Of a DNA stretch of 64,000 nt, positions 1-10,538 are shown in pieces. The notes beneath the pieces were generated by a model. It saw nothing but the letters and a program-made list of their open reading frames with translations. It made no database searches and was not told the DNA's origin. Position numbers and translations under genes: made by a program. The stretch is from Arcanobacterium wilhelmae (lineage in GTDB: Bacteria > Actinomycetota > Actinomycetes > Actinomycetales > Actinomycetaceae). Each line of letters begins with the position of its first letter. Position 1 is the first letter of the stretch. The stretch lies in the NCBI RefSeq assembly GCF_029632765.1, contig NZ_CP121247.1:1-64000 (forward strand), in the 5' to 3' direction.

Positions 1-1524
1 ATGGCCGAAGGATCGCCAGCGCGCGACGCGTGGAACGCTGCAACCGAGCTTTTGCTCGCAGATTCACGTCTTTCGAGCTCCCAAGAGGCCTTTGTCCGCA
101 TGGCCCACCCACTCGCCGTCGTCGACGACATCTTCATGATTGCCGTCGGATCCGAATTCGTCCGCAACTGGATTACCGAGCACGTCTCGGCAGTGATGTC
201 GCAGCAACTGTCGGAAATTTTTGGGCGCGAACTCAAGCTCATGATTTCTGTCGATCCGTCTGTCAACGAGGAGCCGGCCGCCGCGCCACCGCAACCGGTG
301 GCACCAACCACCCAGCCGGCGTCGGAAACCGAACGCAATTTGCGCGTCGCCGGAGGCGTTCCAGCAGGTGAGCCGCTCGAGCCGTCCTACGACGTGTACG
401 GGTACACCCCTGAAGCGGAACTCGACGACAACGATCCCTCGGTGCTCGCGCAACAAAGTGCCCTTGTCGAGCAGCAAGAGCGGGCAGGCCTGAACCCGCG
501 CTACACGTTCGACAACTTCGTCATCGGCGAGTCGAATAAGTTTGCGGCCGCTACGGCGCTCGCCGTCTCCGAAGCGCCAGGGACCTCCTACAACCCGCTG
601 TTCCTCTACTCCGATTCGGGAATGGGGAAAACCCACCTCCTTCACGCGATCGGGAACTACACCCTGCAGCTCTCCCCAGATCGCAAGGTGCTCTACGTTT
701 CGGCCGAGCAGTTCACCAACCTCTTTATTAATGCCCTTCGCGACGGTAAACAATCCGCGTTCAAGGACGAGTTCCGTACCGTGGACGTCCTCCTCATCGA
801 CGACATCCAGTTCATGAACACGAAAGATCGCACCATTGAGGAGTTCTTCCACACGTTCAACGCGCTGTCGACGGCGAACAAGCAGATCGTCATCACCTCC
901 GACGTCGCCCCCAAGCTCTTGTCCGGTTTCGAGGAGCGAATGATTTCGCGTTTTGCCTCCGGAATCACCACGAATATCGACCTTCCGAACCTCGAGACGC
1001 GTATCGCGATCCTGGATAAAAAGGCAGCGAGCGACAACTTGAAGGTTCCGCGCGATGTCATCGAGTTCATCGCCTCCCGGATGACCACCAACGTGCGAGA
1101 AATGGAGGGCGCGCTTCGCCGAGTGACGGCGTTTGCCGATCTTTCGCGCGAGCCTGTCTCGCTCGAAATGGCCGAGACCGTACTCAAAGACATGATCTCC
1201 GATCCGGGGAACGTCACGATTTCCGCAGCGATGATCATGGCCCAGGTTGCGGGATATTTCGGGATCGCGGCTGCGGACCTCAAATCGCCGGCGCGCACGC
1301 GATCGCTGACCATGCCTCGTCACATCGCCATGTATCTGTGCCGCGAGATGACCGATCTTTCGCTGCCGAAGATCGCCGAGGTGTTCAACCGCCGCGATCA
1401 CACCACGGTACTCAACGCGCTGCGCAAGGTGGAGGCCCTGATGGCCGAACGGCAGGCGGTGTTTAACCAGGTCTCAGAGCTGACTGCGCTGATTAAAAAC
1501 ATGGCGAAGGAACAAAATTCGTAG
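1..1524 (+). CDS. dnaA: Chromosomal replication initiator DnaA
   Basis: Initiator ATPase that binds DnaA boxes and opens the origin. The 507-residue protein has all four domains: N-terminal helicase-contact domain (about 1-90), a variable proline/alanine/acidic linker (about 95-165), an AAA+ domain with Walker A SDSGMGKTH (about 204-212) and Walker B VDVLLIDD (about 261-268), and the C-terminal DNA-binding domain with the signature LTMPRHIAMYL near residue 435 and DHTTV further on. The ATG is the first base of the window, so the record has apparently been rotated to begin at dnaA. The upstream promoter is therefore not visible. The linker contains one copy of the dispersed CCGGCGTCGG word near 316. 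Confidence 0.98.
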   Translation: MAEGSPARDAWNAATELLLADSRLSSSQEAFVRMAHPLAVVDDIFMIAVGSEFVRNWITEHVSAVMSQQLSEIFGRELKLMISVDPSVNEEPAAAPPQPVAPTTQPASETERNLRVAGGVPAGEPLEPSYDVYGYTPEAELDDNDPSVLAQQSALVEQQERAGLNPRYTFDNFVIGESNKFAAATALAVSEAPGTSYNPLFLYSDSGMGKTHLLHAIGNYTLQLSPDRKVLYVSAEQFTNLFINALRDGKQSAFKDEFRTVDVLLIDDIQFMNTKDRTIEEFFHTFNALSTANKQIVITSDVAPKLLSGFEERMISRFASGITTNIDLPNLETRIAILDKKAASDNLKVPRDVIEFIASRMTTNVREMEGALRRVTAFADLSREPVSLEMAETVLKDMISDPGNVTISAAMIMAQVAGYFGIAAADLKSPARTRSLTMPRHIAMYLCREMTDLSLPKIAEVFNRRDHTTVLNALRKVEALMAERQAVFNQVSELTALIKNMAKEQNS

Positions 1525-1875
1525 CTTTCCACAACCCGTGTGAGTAATGCGTCGATAAGTCAGAATTTGCTGTGGAAAACTTCTGTGAATGTGTGGATAA
1601 ATCGCACTCGAAAGTGTCCCATCCACAGGGGTAGCGAATTTTCCACAGATTTTTCCTCCACATATCCACAGGGTTTTTCCCCAGATCGGCGCCGAAAAAT
1701 CTATTTTTCCGCATTTTCCACATCCCCTACTACTACTTCTACCTTTGTTAAAGCCGAGTGAAAAATGTGCGGCCACCGACTGATCGGGGGCGGCACCAAG
1801 CGCGGCTTTGGCGTAAAGTGTTGGTAGTTATACCTGCACTGTGTGTGCACCGAGCGAAGCGAAAGTAGGTCAGGC
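1525..1875. other. oriC: Replication origin (oriC) with DnaA boxes, plus dnaN promoter region
   Basis: Gene-free dnaA-dnaN spacer, the usual actinobacterial origin site. It holds many DnaA-box-like nonamers: CTTTCCACA at 1525, TGTGGAAAA at 1571, TGTGGATAA at 1592, ATCCACA at 1621, TTTTCCACA at 1639, TATCCACA at 1663 and TTTTCCACA at 1714. They occur in both orientations and most differ from the TTATCCACA consensus. The T/A-rich stretch 1640-1740 is a candidate unwinding region. The last part (about 1760-1875) must carry the dnaN promoter; I could not pick its boxes securely. Confidence 0.88.
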
Positions 1876-3012
1876 GTGAAGATCTCAGTGGATCACGGCA
1901 TCTTTGCCGAGGCAGTCACTTGGGCTAGCCGTACCATTCCGAACCGTCCGGCAGTGCCGGTCCTCGCTGGAATGAAGCTGGTCGCTAAAGAAGACGGCAC
2001 AGTCTCGCTGGGCTCACGTGATTCAGACATCACCTCACACGTCGATATTGAGGCAGACGTTCAAGAAGCCGGCGAAGTCCTCGTTCGTGGCCGCCTCTTA
2101 GCAGATATCGTTCGCGCTCTGCCCGCTACTAAGCCGATTGAGCTCACGCTGGACGGCACCACGCTGGAAATCGAGTGCGGATCCTCGCGCTTCTCGATGA
2201 AGACCATGGCTACTGAGGATTACACCGAGCTTCCTGAGCTGCCTCCGGTGATCGGCAAGGTTGACGGCTCGCTGTGGCAGGAAGCCGTGAGCCAGGTGAC
2301 CATCGCCGCCTCGAACGACGACACCCTCCCCATGCTCGTGTCCGTGTGTATTGAGATCGAGGGTAACTCGATGTCGCTCATGGCAACGGATCGTTACCGT
2401 TTGGCCGTCCGCGATCTTAAGTGGGATGCTACGGATGCCAACCTCTCCACCCGCATCCTCGTTCGCGCATCGCGCCTACTCGATGTGGCGAAGGCGCTCG
2501 ATTCGGCAGGCCCGATCGAAGTGTCGTTGCGCGAGGAAGCCGGAGTCAGCCTGATCGGCTTCTCGGCCGGCGGCCGCCAGAACACGATCCAGCTCATCGA
2601 CGGCGAATACCCGCAGGTGCGTTCGCTGTTCCCGTCTGAGGTTTCTGGCCACGCACTGATCAACCGGGTGGAACTGCTTGATGCAATTAAGCGCTCGAAG
2701 CTCGTGGTGGAAAAGAATTCGGCCGTGCGCCTCACGCTCACCGATGGCCAGCTCACGCTGGAAGCCGGCGCTGGTGATAAGGCGCAGTTCGCGGACGCGA
2801 TCGAAGCCACCCTGGTGGGCGAAGAAATCAAGATGGCCTTTAACCCCACTCTGCTCCAGGACGGCGTGAACGTGATGACCGAAGAGCAGGTCCGCCTGAG
2901 CTTCACCCAGCCCACGAAGCCCGCGGTTCTCACAGGCGAGAGCGAGAAGGACGGCCCGAACGAGGATTTCCGCCTGCTCTTGATGCCGATCCGCACGTTC
3001 GGAACGAACTGA
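1876..3012 (+). CDS. dnaN: DNA polymerase III sliding clamp beta subunit
   Basis: Ring-shaped processivity clamp that tethers the replicative polymerase to DNA. The 378-residue product has the standard length and the three repeated clamp domains, and ends with the family tail around LLMPIRTFG. I chose the GTG at 1876 (protein starts with KISVDHGIFAEAV after the initiator) because that is where clamp homology begins; an in-frame ATG at 1843 would add eleven unrelated residues. The stop is directly followed by the GTG of recF, so the two are probably co-transcribed and translationally linked. Confidence 0.96.
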   Translation: MKISVDHGIFAEAVTWASRTIPNRPAVPVLAGMKLVAKEDGTVSLGSRDSDITSHVDIEADVQEAGEVLVRGRLLADIVRALPATKPIELTLDGTTLEIECGSSRFSMKTMATEDYTELPELPPVIGKVDGSLWQEAVSQVTIAASNDDTLPMLVSVCIEIEGNSMSLMATDRYRLAVRDLKWDATDANLSTRILVRASRLLDVAKALDSAGPIEVSLREEAGVSLIGFSAGGRQNTIQLIDGEYPQVRSLFPSEVSGHALINRVELLDAIKRSKLVVEKNSAVRLTLTDGQLTLEAGAGDKAQFADAIEATLVGEEIKMAFNPTLLQDGVNVMTEEQVRLSFTQPTKPAVLTGESEKDGPNEDFRLLLMPIRTFGTN

Positions 3013-4383
3013 GTGTACGTTTCCAATCTTGCGCTGAACGACTTCCGGTCTTACCGAGAGGTCGTTCTCGCTTTTGAGCCCGGAATCACCGTATTCGTGG
3101 GCGAAAACGGGCAGGGCAAGACGAACCTCGTGGAGGCGATCGGCTACCTGTCAACGTTTTCCTCTCATCGGGTTGCTGCGGACGCGGCGCTGGTGCGCCA
3201 AGGCGCCTCCGCCGGCGTGGTCCGCGCGAAGGTCGTTCGCGGGGTTTCGCCGGTTACGCTCGAGCTCGAAATCATTGCGGGCAAAGCGAACCGCGCGCGG
3301 ATCAACAGGGGAAACGCCCGCCCGCGCGATCTGCTCGGGTTGGTACGAACGGTGATGTTCGCACCGGAGGATCTGGAGCTGGTCAAGGGCGATCCGGGCG
3401 ATCGCCGTGCATTCCTCGACGATTTGATGGTGCAGTTCCGTCCGCGACTCGCAGCCGTGAAAGCCGAGTACGAGAAAGTGCTGCGCCAGCGCGGTGCACT
3501 ACTCAAGCACCTGCAAAAAGCGAAGCGACGCGGAACCGAACCAGATACGTCCACGCTTTCCGTCTGGGATGCGCAGTTGGTGAAATTCGGTGCCCAGATC
3601 GTGGCGGCCCGCGCCGAGATTGTGGCGGGTTTGCGCCCGTTTGTGGCCGATTACTACGAGTTGGTATCGGGTGGGAAGGGCCACGCACGCATCGACTACG
3701 AGGCGAATGTGGACAAGCGCACGGGGTATACGCTGCCCGAGCCGCTTCAGCTTGCGGATCCAGCGGTGGCGAACGCCGTCGCCGAGCACGAGGGCGCCCT
3801 CGCCGACGTCGGAGCCGTGAGTGAGCTGCTCACCCAGGCGCTCGCCGAGCATCGGAGTGCGGAAATCGAGCGCGGCGTGAATCTGGTGGGTCCCCACCGC
3901 GACGATCTGCGCCTCACGCTCGGCACGCTACCCGCGAAAGGTTATGCTTCGCACGGCGAGAGCTGGTCGTACGCGCTCGCGCTCAAGCTCGGCATGTGGC
4001 GGCTGCTCCGCACCCACGAGAGCGGCGAGTGGGCGGATTCCGCCGAGCCGATCCTCATCCTCGACGACGTCTTCGCCGAACTCGATTCGCGCCGCCGCGA
4101 GCGGCTTGCCGCGATCGTCGCGCACGCGGAGCAGGTTTTCGTCACAGCCGCAGTTGGCGACGACCTCCCGCCCTCGCTCGCAGGCGCGCGCTTCGTCGTC
4201 GCCGGAGGAACTGTTACTTCTGCCGACGCCGGTGCGCGAGTTGCGAGCATGCCCGCCGACGTCGCGGGCGCGGCTGGCACCGACGGCGTCGTTTCAGCCG
4301 GTGGAAACTTCACTCGCGGGCAAGCCGAGCCTAAGGTCGAAGGTGCTTCCGAATCGGCCGAGGAAGGCGATGGCGATGAGTGA
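3013..4383 (+). CDS. recF: DNA replication/repair protein RecF
   Basis: SMC-like ATPase that loads RecA at gapped DNA with RecO and RecR. The N-terminal Walker A is GENGQGKTN (about residue 30), the signature region is LVGPHRDDLRL, and Walker B is ILILDDVFAELD. GTG start immediately after the dnaN stop. At 456 residues it is longer than a usual RecF (about 360-400) because of a low-complexity Ala/Gly/acidic tail after about residue 395; this tail contains the dispersed word CGACGCCGGTGCG at 4224, read as DAGA. The tail is probably disordered and dispensable for the ATPase. Confidence 0.95.
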   Translation: MYVSNLALNDFRSYREVVLAFEPGITVFVGENGQGKTNLVEAIGYLSTFSSHRVAADAALVRQGASAGVVRAKVVRGVSPVTLELEIIAGKANRARINRGNARPRDLLGLVRTVMFAPEDLELVKGDPGDRRAFLDDLMVQFRPRLAAVKAEYEKVLRQRGALLKHLQKAKRRGTEPDTSTLSVWDAQLVKFGAQIVAARAEIVAGLRPFVADYYELVSGGKGHARIDYEANVDKRTGYTLPEPLQLADPAVANAVAEHEGALADVGAVSELLTQALAEHRSAEIERGVNLVGPHRDDLRLTLGTLPAKGYASHGESWSYALALKLGMWRLLRTHESGEWADSAEPILILDDVFAELDSRRRERLAAIVAHAEQVFVTAAVGDDLPPSLAGARFVVAGGTVTSADAGARVASMPADVAGAAGTDGVVSAGGNFTRGQAEPKVEGASESAEEGDGDE

Positions 4384-4960
4384 CGCTCGGAGTTCGGCGC
4401 GTAAAGCCGCGGTGGAAAAATATGGCGACGCGTTGCCTCTGCAGCTTCTTGCCCGCGCTAAGAAAATGATGGCCGAGCGCGGGTATCGCCCCAAGGGGCG
4501 CCCCGCGGCGGAAACCGTCAAAGAGCGGCCCGGGCAGCTCGGCGACGACGTTTTCGTGCCGCACCCGGGCCAGGATGTGGGCTCGGGCGCTCACAAATCT
4601 TGGCGCGATCCGCACACGCTTGGCGAACTTGCGGCGGCTCTCGTGCGCGAGCGCGGCTGGGGAACGCGGCTCGAGGTCGCCGACGTCGGGGCGAGGTGGC
4701 CGCAGATTGTGGGCGAAACTGTGGCGGCAAACGCGATTTTTGAGAGCTTCGAGGGTGGGGTTTTGACGATCCGCGCGCGAACCGTCGGTTGGGAAACTCA
4801 GTTGCGGGCGTTGCTTGGGCATCTGGACGCGCGCTTGGCGAAAGAGCTCGGTGAAGGCGTTGTGAAGGAAATCGTGATCGGCTCGCCGCTGGGGCGCCCA
4901 AATTGGAATACGGGCGGCTGGAGCGTGAAGGGCCGGGGTGTGCGCGACACGTACGACTAA
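4376..4960 (+). CDS. DUF721 (DciA-like) protein
   Basis: Small basic protein of the DUF721/DciA family, of which some members help load the replicative helicase DnaB. The family core is the second half (LEVADVGARWPQIVGETVAANA, then the GGVLTIRARTVGWETQL region), preceded by a polar linker. The position directly after recF and before gyrB is conserved in Actinobacteria. The ATG at 4376 overlaps the recF stop by eight bases; another in-frame ATG lies at 4370. About 194 residues. The helicase-loading role is known for other DciA proteins and is an inference here. Confidence 0.88.
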   Translation: MSDARSSARKAAVEKYGDALPLQLLARAKKMMAERGYRPKGRPAAETVKERPGQLGDDVFVPHPGQDVGSGAHKSWRDPHTLGELAAALVRERGWGTRLEVADVGARWPQIVGETVAANAIFESFEGGVLTIRARTVGWETQLRALLGHLDARLAKELGEGVVKEIVIGSPLGRPNWNTGGWSVKGRGVRDTYD

Positions 4961-5246
4961 ACCCGCACGTCCCCGACGACGTCAGGGCGCAGGTAACGTG
5001 CCGAATCGGGCGCGAGTTGAGCACCGGCGTCGTCGGGAAGGCGCTGGAGCCAGGAAGTGCACATCGCCGCCCAGAAAACGGCTCCAGAATCTCGAAAAGT
5101 GCCAAAAAATAGGCTAGAATAAAGTGTCAATTGTGTGTGTAGGGGGGTAGCGCAACGGCCCCCACGGCTCTCACAGGGCGCTTTTCGGCGCTGATGAGAG
5201 CTATGACACATCGTCAAGGCTCCGTTGTGCGAGGAGAAATTCGTTC
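4961..5246 (+). promoter_or_regulatory. gyrB upstream region with leader hairpin
   Basis: Gene-free spacer before gyrB. A TAGAAT hexamer near 5113 is a possible -10 box. The transcribed leader would contain a hairpin at 5167-5201 with outer arms GCTCTCA/TGAGAGC and inner GCGC/GCGC around TTTTCG. One copy of ACCGGCGTCG lies near 5022. Regulation by supercoiling is typical of gyrB promoters but nothing here proves it. Confidence 0.45.
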
Positions 5247-7274
5247 GTGGCAGAGGAAAAGAAGCATCGTCCTGGCGAGGTATCGCCGGAGCATTCGTAC
5301 GACGCCGGGGATATTACGGTTCTGGAGGGTCTCGAGGCCGTCCGCAAGCGCCCAGGTATGTACATCGGCTCCACCGGTGAGCGCGGCCTGCACCACCTGG
5401 TGTACGAGGTCGTGGACAACTCGGTAGACGAGGCGATGGCCGGCTACGCGTCCAACATTGTGGTGACTTTGCTGGAAAATGGCGGTGTGCGCGTGAGCGA
5501 CGACGGCCGTGGCATCCCGGTGAGCATCCACCCCACCCAGGGCGTTTCCGCAGTTCAGGTTGTGATGACTGTGCTGCACGCCGGCGGTAAGTTCGGCGAC
5601 GGCGGCTACGCGGTCTCCGGCGGCCTGCACGGCGTGGGTATTTCAGTGGTGAACGCGCTATCCACTCGTATGGATACTGAAGTCCGCCGCGACGGTTACG
5701 TGTGGCGCATCAGCTACGAAAACGGCGTGCCGCTCGGCCCTCTCGAGCAGGGCGAAGCGACAGAAGAAACTGGCACAACTCAGACTTTCTGGCCCAACCC
5801 GGAGATCTTCGAAACTACCGAATTCGATTTCGAAACCCTACGCCGTCGCTTCCACCAGATGTGTTTCCTCAACAAGGGGCTGCGCATCACCCTCATCGAG
5901 GAGCGAACCGGAGCGGTTGCGGAAGGCGACGAAGTAGCTGGCGAAGAGGCCCCGACGTCGGGCCACCGTGAAGTGACCTACCGCTACGACAATGGCCTCC
6001 ACGACTACGTGAAGTACCTGGTGGAAACCAAAAAATCCACCCCGGTGCACCCGGAGCCGATCTACTACGAAGCTGAAGACAAAGAGCTCAAGATCGCCGT
6101 TGAGGTGGCAATGCAGTGGACCGAATCGTATTCGGAAACTCTGCACACGTTCGCGAACACGATCAACACCACCGAGGGCGGTACACACGAGGAAGGTTTC
6201 CGCAGCGCGCTCACCTCGGTGATGAACAAGTTTGCCCGCGACAAGGGCCTGCTCAAGGAAAAGGATTCCAACCTCTCTGGTGACGACATCCGCGAAGGCC
6301 TCACCGCCGTCATCTCCGTTAAGCTCGGCGAGCCGCAGTTCGAAGGCCAAACGAAGACGAAACTGGGCAACACCGAGGCACGTACGTTCGTGCAGCAGCA
6401 AACATACGCCCAGCTCACGGACTGGCTCGATTCTCATCCGAGCGAAGGCAAGGAAATCATCCGCAAGGCAACTCAAGCCTATGCCGCTCGCCAGGCGGCG
6501 CGCAAGGCCCGTGAGGCCACGCGCCGTAAGTCGGTGCTCGAGTCTGTGTCCATGCCGGGCAAGCTCAAGGACTGCACCTCACGCAACCCGGAGGATTCCG
6601 AGATCTTCATCGTCGAGGGCGATTCGGCAGGCGGCTCGGCCGTGAACGGCCGTGATCCGCAGCACCAGGCGATCATGCCGATCCGCGGCAAGATCCTCAA
6701 CGTCGAAAAGGCGCGCCTGGATCGTGCGCTGTCCTCGGAGTCGATCCAGTCGCTGATCACCGCGTTCGGCACCGGAGTGGGCGAAGAGTTCGATATCGAG
6801 AAGTTGCGCTACCACAAGATCGTGTTCATGGCGGACGCGGACGTGGACGGCGCGCACATCGCCACCCTGCTTCTGACGCTTGTCTACCGCTACATGAAGC
6901 CGCTGATCGAACACGGCTACGTGTACCTGGCGATGCCGCCGCTCTACCGCATCAAGTGGTCGAACGCGCCGCACGAGTACGTGTTCTCCGACAAGGAGCG
7001 CGACGCCGTGCTGAAGGCCGGTTTGGAAGAGGGGAAGAAGCTCCCCAAGGCTGAGGGCCAGGGCATCCAGCGCTATAAGGGCTTGGGTGAAATGAACGAT
7101 TCCGAGCTGTGGGACACCACGATGAATCCGGAAACCCGTACGCTCAAGCGCGTCTCGATCGGCGAGGCCGCGGCAACCGACGAGGCGTTCTCGATCCTCA
7201 TGGGCGAGGACGTGCTCTCGCGGCGCGGGTTCATTCAGCGCAACGCACACGACGTTCGATTCCTGGATATCTGA
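5247..7274 (+). CDS. gyrB: DNA gyrase subunit B
   Basis: ATPase subunit of gyrase, which with GyrA introduces negative supercoils. The 675-residue protein carries the GHKL ATPase domain ([11 protein letters not shown] near residue 55, GGLHGVG near 130), transducer domain and a TOPRIM domain with EGDSAGGSA (about 457-465) and DADVDGAHI, and ends in the conserved DVRFLDI. The GTG start at 5247 has GAGGAG upstream. Twelve bases separate it from gyrA, so the two form an operon. No large insertion or missing motif is seen. Confidence 0.97.
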   Translation: MAEEKKHRPGEVSPEHSYDAGDITVLEGLEAVRKRPGMYIGSTGERGLHHLVYEVVDNSVDEAMAGYASNIVVTLLENGGVRVSDDGRGIPVSIHPTQGVSAVQVVMTVLHAGGKFGDGGYAVSGGLHGVGISVVNALSTRMDTEVRRDGYVWRISYENGVPLGPLEQGEATEETGTTQTFWPNPEIFETTEFDFETLRRRFHQMCFLNKGLRITLIEERTGAVAEGDEVAGEEAPTSGHREVTYRYDNGLHDYVKYLVETKKSTPVHPEPIYYEAEDKELKIAVEVAMQWTESYSETLHTFANTINTTEGGTHEEGFRSALTSVMNKFARDKGLLKEKDSNLSGDDIREGLTAVISVKLGEPQFEGQTKTKLGNTEARTFVQQQTYAQLTDWLDSHPSEGKEIIRKATQAYAARQAARKAREATRRKSVLESVSMPGKLKDCTSRNPEDSEIFIVEGDSAGGSAVNGRDPQHQAIMPIRGKILNVEKARLDRALSSESIQSLITAFGTGVGEEFDIEKLRYHKIVFMADADVDGAHIATLLLTLVYRYMKPLIEHGYVYLAMPPLYRIKWSNAPHEYVFSDKERDAVLKAGLEEGKKLPKAEGQGIQRYKGLGEMNDSELWDTTMNPETRTLKRVSIGEAAATDEAFSILMGEDVLSRRGFIQRNAHDVRFLDI

Positions 7275-7286
7275 GGGTAGAAGATA

Positions 7287-9902
7287 ATGAGCGAAACAAC
7301 TGAGTACAACCACGGACATATCCTGGATGTTGATCTCCAAAAGGAGATGGAGACCTCCTACCTCGACTACGCGATGAGCGTGATCGTGGGCCGCGCGCTA
7401 CCTGATGTACGCGACGGCATGAAGCCCGTTCATCGCCGCGTGATCTACGCGATGTGGGACGGCGGCTACCGCCCCGATTCGTCGTTCTCGAAGTCGGTGA
7501 AGATCGTCGGCGACGTGATGGGTAACTACCACCCCCACGGCGACGCCGCCATTTACGACACCATGGTTCGCCTCGTGCAGCCGTGGGCGATGCGTTACCC
7601 GCTGGTGGCCGGCCAGGGTAACTTCGGCACCGCCGGCGATCTCGGCGCGGCAGCTCCTCGATACACCGAGGCCCGCATGGCCCCGCTCGCGGTGGAGATG
7701 GTGCGCGACATCAACGAAAACACCGTCGATTTTGAGCCGAACTTCGACGGCTCGGTTCAAGAGCCCGTCGTCCTTCCCTCGCGTTTCCCGAACCTGCTGG
7801 TCAACGGTTCCGAGGGCATCGCCGTCGGCATGGCAACCCGTATTCCGCCACACAACCTGCGCGAAGTGGCCGCGGGCGTGCAGTGGTACCTGGAGAACCC
7901 AGATGTCACCCGCGAGGAGTTGCTCGCCGCGCTTCTGCTTCGTGTGAAGGGCCCGGATTTCCCCACTGGTGCAACGATTCTCGGCACCAAGGGAATCGAG
8001 GAGATGTACCGCACCGGCCACGGCTCGATTACGCAGCGCGCAGTGGTCAAGGTCGAGGAAATCAACAACCGCCAGTGCCTCGTGGTCACCGATCTGCCGT
8101 TCCAGGTGAACCCGGATCGCCTGCTGGACAAGATCGTTGAGGGTATCAAGGATGGCCGCCTCGCCGGCATCGCCGATATCCGCGACGAAACCTCCGGCCG
8201 CGCCGGCCAGCGCATTGTGATCGTTTTGAAGAAGGATGCCGTGCCGAAGGTGGTGATGAACAACCTCTTCAAGCACACGCAACTCCAGAACAACTTCCCG
8301 GCGAATATGCTGGCGCTGGTGGACGGCGTGCCGCGAACGCTCTCGCTCGATGGTTTCGTTCACCACTGGACCATGCACCAGGTGGACGTGATCCGCAGGC
8401 GTACCGAGTACCGTCTGAACAAGACCCTCGAGCGTTTGATGATCTTGGAGGGCCTGGTGAAAGCCCTCGATATGCTCGACGAAGTGATCGCGTTGATCCG
8501 TCGCTCGCCCACTGTGGATCAGGCGCGTGAGGGTTTGATGGACCTGCTGGGCATCAACGAGATCCAGGCCGATCACATTCTCGCGATGCAGCTTCGCCGC
8601 CTGGCCGCCCTCGAGCGCCAGAAGATCATCGACGAGCGCGACGAAAAGCTCGCGTTGGTTGAAGATTACCGCGATATTCTCGCCAAGCCGGAGCGCCAGC
8701 GCTCGATCATTTCTGAAGAGCTCGCCGAGATCGTCAACAAGTACGGCGACGATCGCCGCACGGTGATCCTCCCATACGACGGCGAAGTAAGCGTTGAAGA
8801 TCTGATCACGGAAGAAGACGTGGTCATTACGATCACCCGCTCGGGCTATATCAAGCGCACGAAGGTGAGTGAGTACCGTGCTCAGCACCGCGGCGGCAAG
8901 GGCATTAAGGGTGCCACGCTCCGCGAGGACGATGTGGTGACCAACTTCGGCATTGCCTCCACCCATGATTGGCACCTGTTCTTTACGAACATGGGCCGCG
9001 TGTACCGCGCGAAGGGCTACGAGATTCCTGAGGGTTCGCGCGAATCGAAGGGCCAGCACATTGCGAATGTGCTGGAGTTCCAGCCGGGTGAAACGATCGC
9101 TTCCGCGATTTCGTTGCGTTCGTACGATCAGGCGGAGTATCTGGTGCTCGCGACGAAGTCCGGCATGATTAAGAAGACGAAGCTGTCGGATTACGATTCG
9201 CCGCGTTCGGCCGGCCTGATCGCGATCAAGTTGCGCGAGGACGCCGAGGGTAACGTGGATCAGGTGGTCTCGGCGAAGCTTGCGAACGAGGGCGACGATC
9301 TGCTCCTCGTTTCGAAGAAGGGGCAGTCGCTGCGTTTCAAGGCGACGAACGAGGCGCTGCGCCCGATGGGTCGCGGCACCTCCGGCGTCACCGGAATGAA
9401 GTTCCGCGACGGCGATGAGCTGCTCACGATGGAAGTGGTTCGCGACGATTCTGAGGTGTTCGTTGTGACTGAAGGCGGTTTCGCGAAGCGCACACAGGTG
9501 GAGCAGTACCGCCTGCAGGGCCGCGGCGGCCTGGGCATCAAGGTGGCGAACCTGGTGGAGGCTCGCGGCGATCTGGTGGGTGCGCTCATCACACAGCCGG
9601 GCGACGAAGTACTCGTGATCATGGAGTCTGGCAAGGTGGTTCGCTCCTCGGTTGACGAAGTGAACCTCACCGGCCGCAACACCCAGGGTGTCACGTTCGC
9701 CCGCCCGGACAAGAAAGACCGCGTCATGGCGATTGCGTTGAACCTGGAGGCGGAGGAGGAAACCGACGACGCCGATGACCTTACCGGCGTTGAAGGTGCC
9801 GTTACCGATGGCGCAGCTGGCGCACCGGCGTCGGGAGAAAACTCGGAAACGATTACCGACTCGGCCGCGGACATGGCAGAATCTAACGACGAGGCCAAGT
9901 AA
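7287..9902 (+). CDS. gyrA: DNA gyrase subunit A
   Basis: Breakage-reunion subunit of gyrase. The catalytic tyrosine is in PRYTEARM (about residue 126), followed by the coiled-coil gate and a C-terminal beta-pinwheel with GyrA-box-like repeats. The quinolone-binding helix reads [10 protein letters not shown], i.e. alanine at the position equivalent to E. coli Ser83, with the aspartate equivalent to Asp87 kept. The last about 45 residues are an acidic, probably disordered tail (contains GAPASGEN, encoded by the dispersed word near 9826). 871 residues. DUF3566 follows after 27 bases in the same direction. Confidence 0.97.
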   Translation: MSETTEYNHGHILDVDLQKEMETSYLDYAMSVIVGRALPDVRDGMKPVHRRVIYAMWDGGYRPDSSFSKSVKIVGDVMGNYHPHGDAAIYDTMVRLVQPWAMRYPLVAGQGNFGTAGDLGAAAPRYTEARMAPLAVEMVRDINENTVDFEPNFDGSVQEPVVLPSRFPNLLVNGSEGIAVGMATRIPPHNLREVAAGVQWYLENPDVTREELLAALLLRVKGPDFPTGATILGTKGIEEMYRTGHGSITQRAVVKVEEINNRQCLVVTDLPFQVNPDRLLDKIVEGIKDGRLAGIADIRDETSGRAGQRIVIVLKKDAVPKVVMNNLFKHTQLQNNFPANMLALVDGVPRTLSLDGFVHHWTMHQVDVIRRRTEYRLNKTLERLMILEGLVKALDMLDEVIALIRRSPTVDQAREGLMDLLGINEIQADHILAMQLRRLAALERQKIIDERDEKLALVEDYRDILAKPERQRSIISEELAEIVNKYGDDRRTVILPYDGEVSVEDLITEEDVVITITRSGYIKRTKVSEYRAQHRGGKGIKGATLREDDVVTNFGIASTHDWHLFFTNMGRVYRAKGYEIPEGSRESKGQHIANVLEFQPGETIASAISLRSYDQAEYLVLATKSGMIKKTKLSDYDSPRSAGLIAIKLREDAEGNVDQVVSAKLANEGDDLLLVSKKGQSLRFKATNEALRPMGRGTSGVTGMKFRDGDELLTMEVVRDDSEVFVVTEGGFAKRTQVEQYRLQGRGGLGIKVANLVEARGDLVGALITQPGDEVLVIMESGKVVRSSVDEVNLTGRNTQGVTFARPDKKDRVMAIALNLEAEEETDDADDLTGVEGAVTDGAAGAPASGENSETITDSAADMAESNDEAK

Positions 9903-9929
9903 GGCCAGCGCAAACACGAAGGGTAAAAA

Positions 9930-10349
9930 ATGAGCGAGCAAACCACTCAAACCGCACCCGTGGCGAAGAAGCCCACCACGGTCAATGTGGGCATTCGCCG
10001 CGTGAAGATGACGGTGACGAAAGTCGATCCGTGGTCGGCGCTGAAGCTGTCGTTCCTGCTGTCCGTGGCGCTTGGCATCATGATCGTGGTGGCAGCAACT
10101 GTATTGTGGCTGGTTCTGGATTCGATGCACGTGTGGAGCCAGGTGACGGACCTGATCGTTACTCTCGGCGAGCCGCGGCTGATTGAGCTGGCGCAATACA
10201 TGCAGTTCGGGCGCTTTATCCCGTTCGCTGTGGTGGTGGCCGTGATTGAGATCGTGTTGTTCACGGCGCTTGGCGCGGTGATGGCGTTAATCTACAACCT
10301 GGTGGCGTCGCTGGTGGGCGGCGTGACTCTCACGGTTTCCGACGAGTAA
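9930..10349 (+). CDS. DUF3566 transmembrane protein
   Basis: Membrane protein of unknown role conserved directly downstream of gyrA in many Actinobacteria. After a polar N-terminus of about 35 residues there are two hydrophobic segments (about 45-70, SFLLSVALGIMIVVAAT, and about 95-120) and a short glycine/valine-rich end. 139 residues. A GAAGGG motif precedes the ATG. The position suggests read-through from the gyrBA operon up to the terminator at 10363. Confidence 0.85.
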   Translation: MSEQTTQTAPVAKKPTTVNVGIRRVKMTVTKVDPWSALKLSFLLSVALGIMIVVAATVLWLVLDSMHVWSQVTDLIVTLGEPRLIELAQYMQFGRFIPFAVVVAVIEIVLFTALGAVMALIYNLVASLVGGVTLTVSDE

Positions 10350-10362
10350 TGTGATTTGTAAC

Positions 10363-10406
10363 GCGCACCCGGTTCTCCGATTTGATTGTGGGGAGCCGGG
10401 TGCGCT
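10363..10406 (+). terminator. Putative terminator after DUF3566
   Basis: Inverted repeat GCGCACCCGG ... CCGGGTGCGC extended by TTCTCC/GGGGAG, followed by ATTCTTT. It lies 13 bases after the DUF3566 stop and ahead of tRNA-Ile. Confidence 0.7.
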
Positions 10407-10443
10407 ATTCTTTACGGGTGCCCTTCTTGAGGGGCGCGGTTTT

Positions 10444-10517
10444 GGGCCTATAGCTCAGTTGGTTAGAGCGCTACACTGATAATGTAGAGGTCGATGGTTC
10501 GAGTCCATCTAGGCCCA
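10444..10517 (+). tRNA. tRNA-Ile (GAT)
   Basis: Complete cloverleaf of 74 nt: acceptor GGGCCTA pairs with TAGGCCC, anticodon stem CTACA/TGTAG around loop CTGATAA gives anticodon GAT, T-loop GGTTCGAGTCC is present and the discriminator is A. CCA is not encoded. Directly upstream of the DLW-39 ORF and tRNA-Ala, the usual actinobacterial arrangement. Confidence 0.97.
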
Positions 10518-10538
10518 CAGTCCACTGAAGGGGATGCC

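Noticed and set aside
64..1401. 445-codon open frame antisense to dnaA
   Set aside because: High-GC shadow frame: no start context and no homology; dnaA is certain on the other strand.
7398..10196. 932-codon open frame antisense to gyrA and DUF3566
   Set aside because: Same type of shadow; Arg/His-rich composition typical of reverse reading of high-GC genes.
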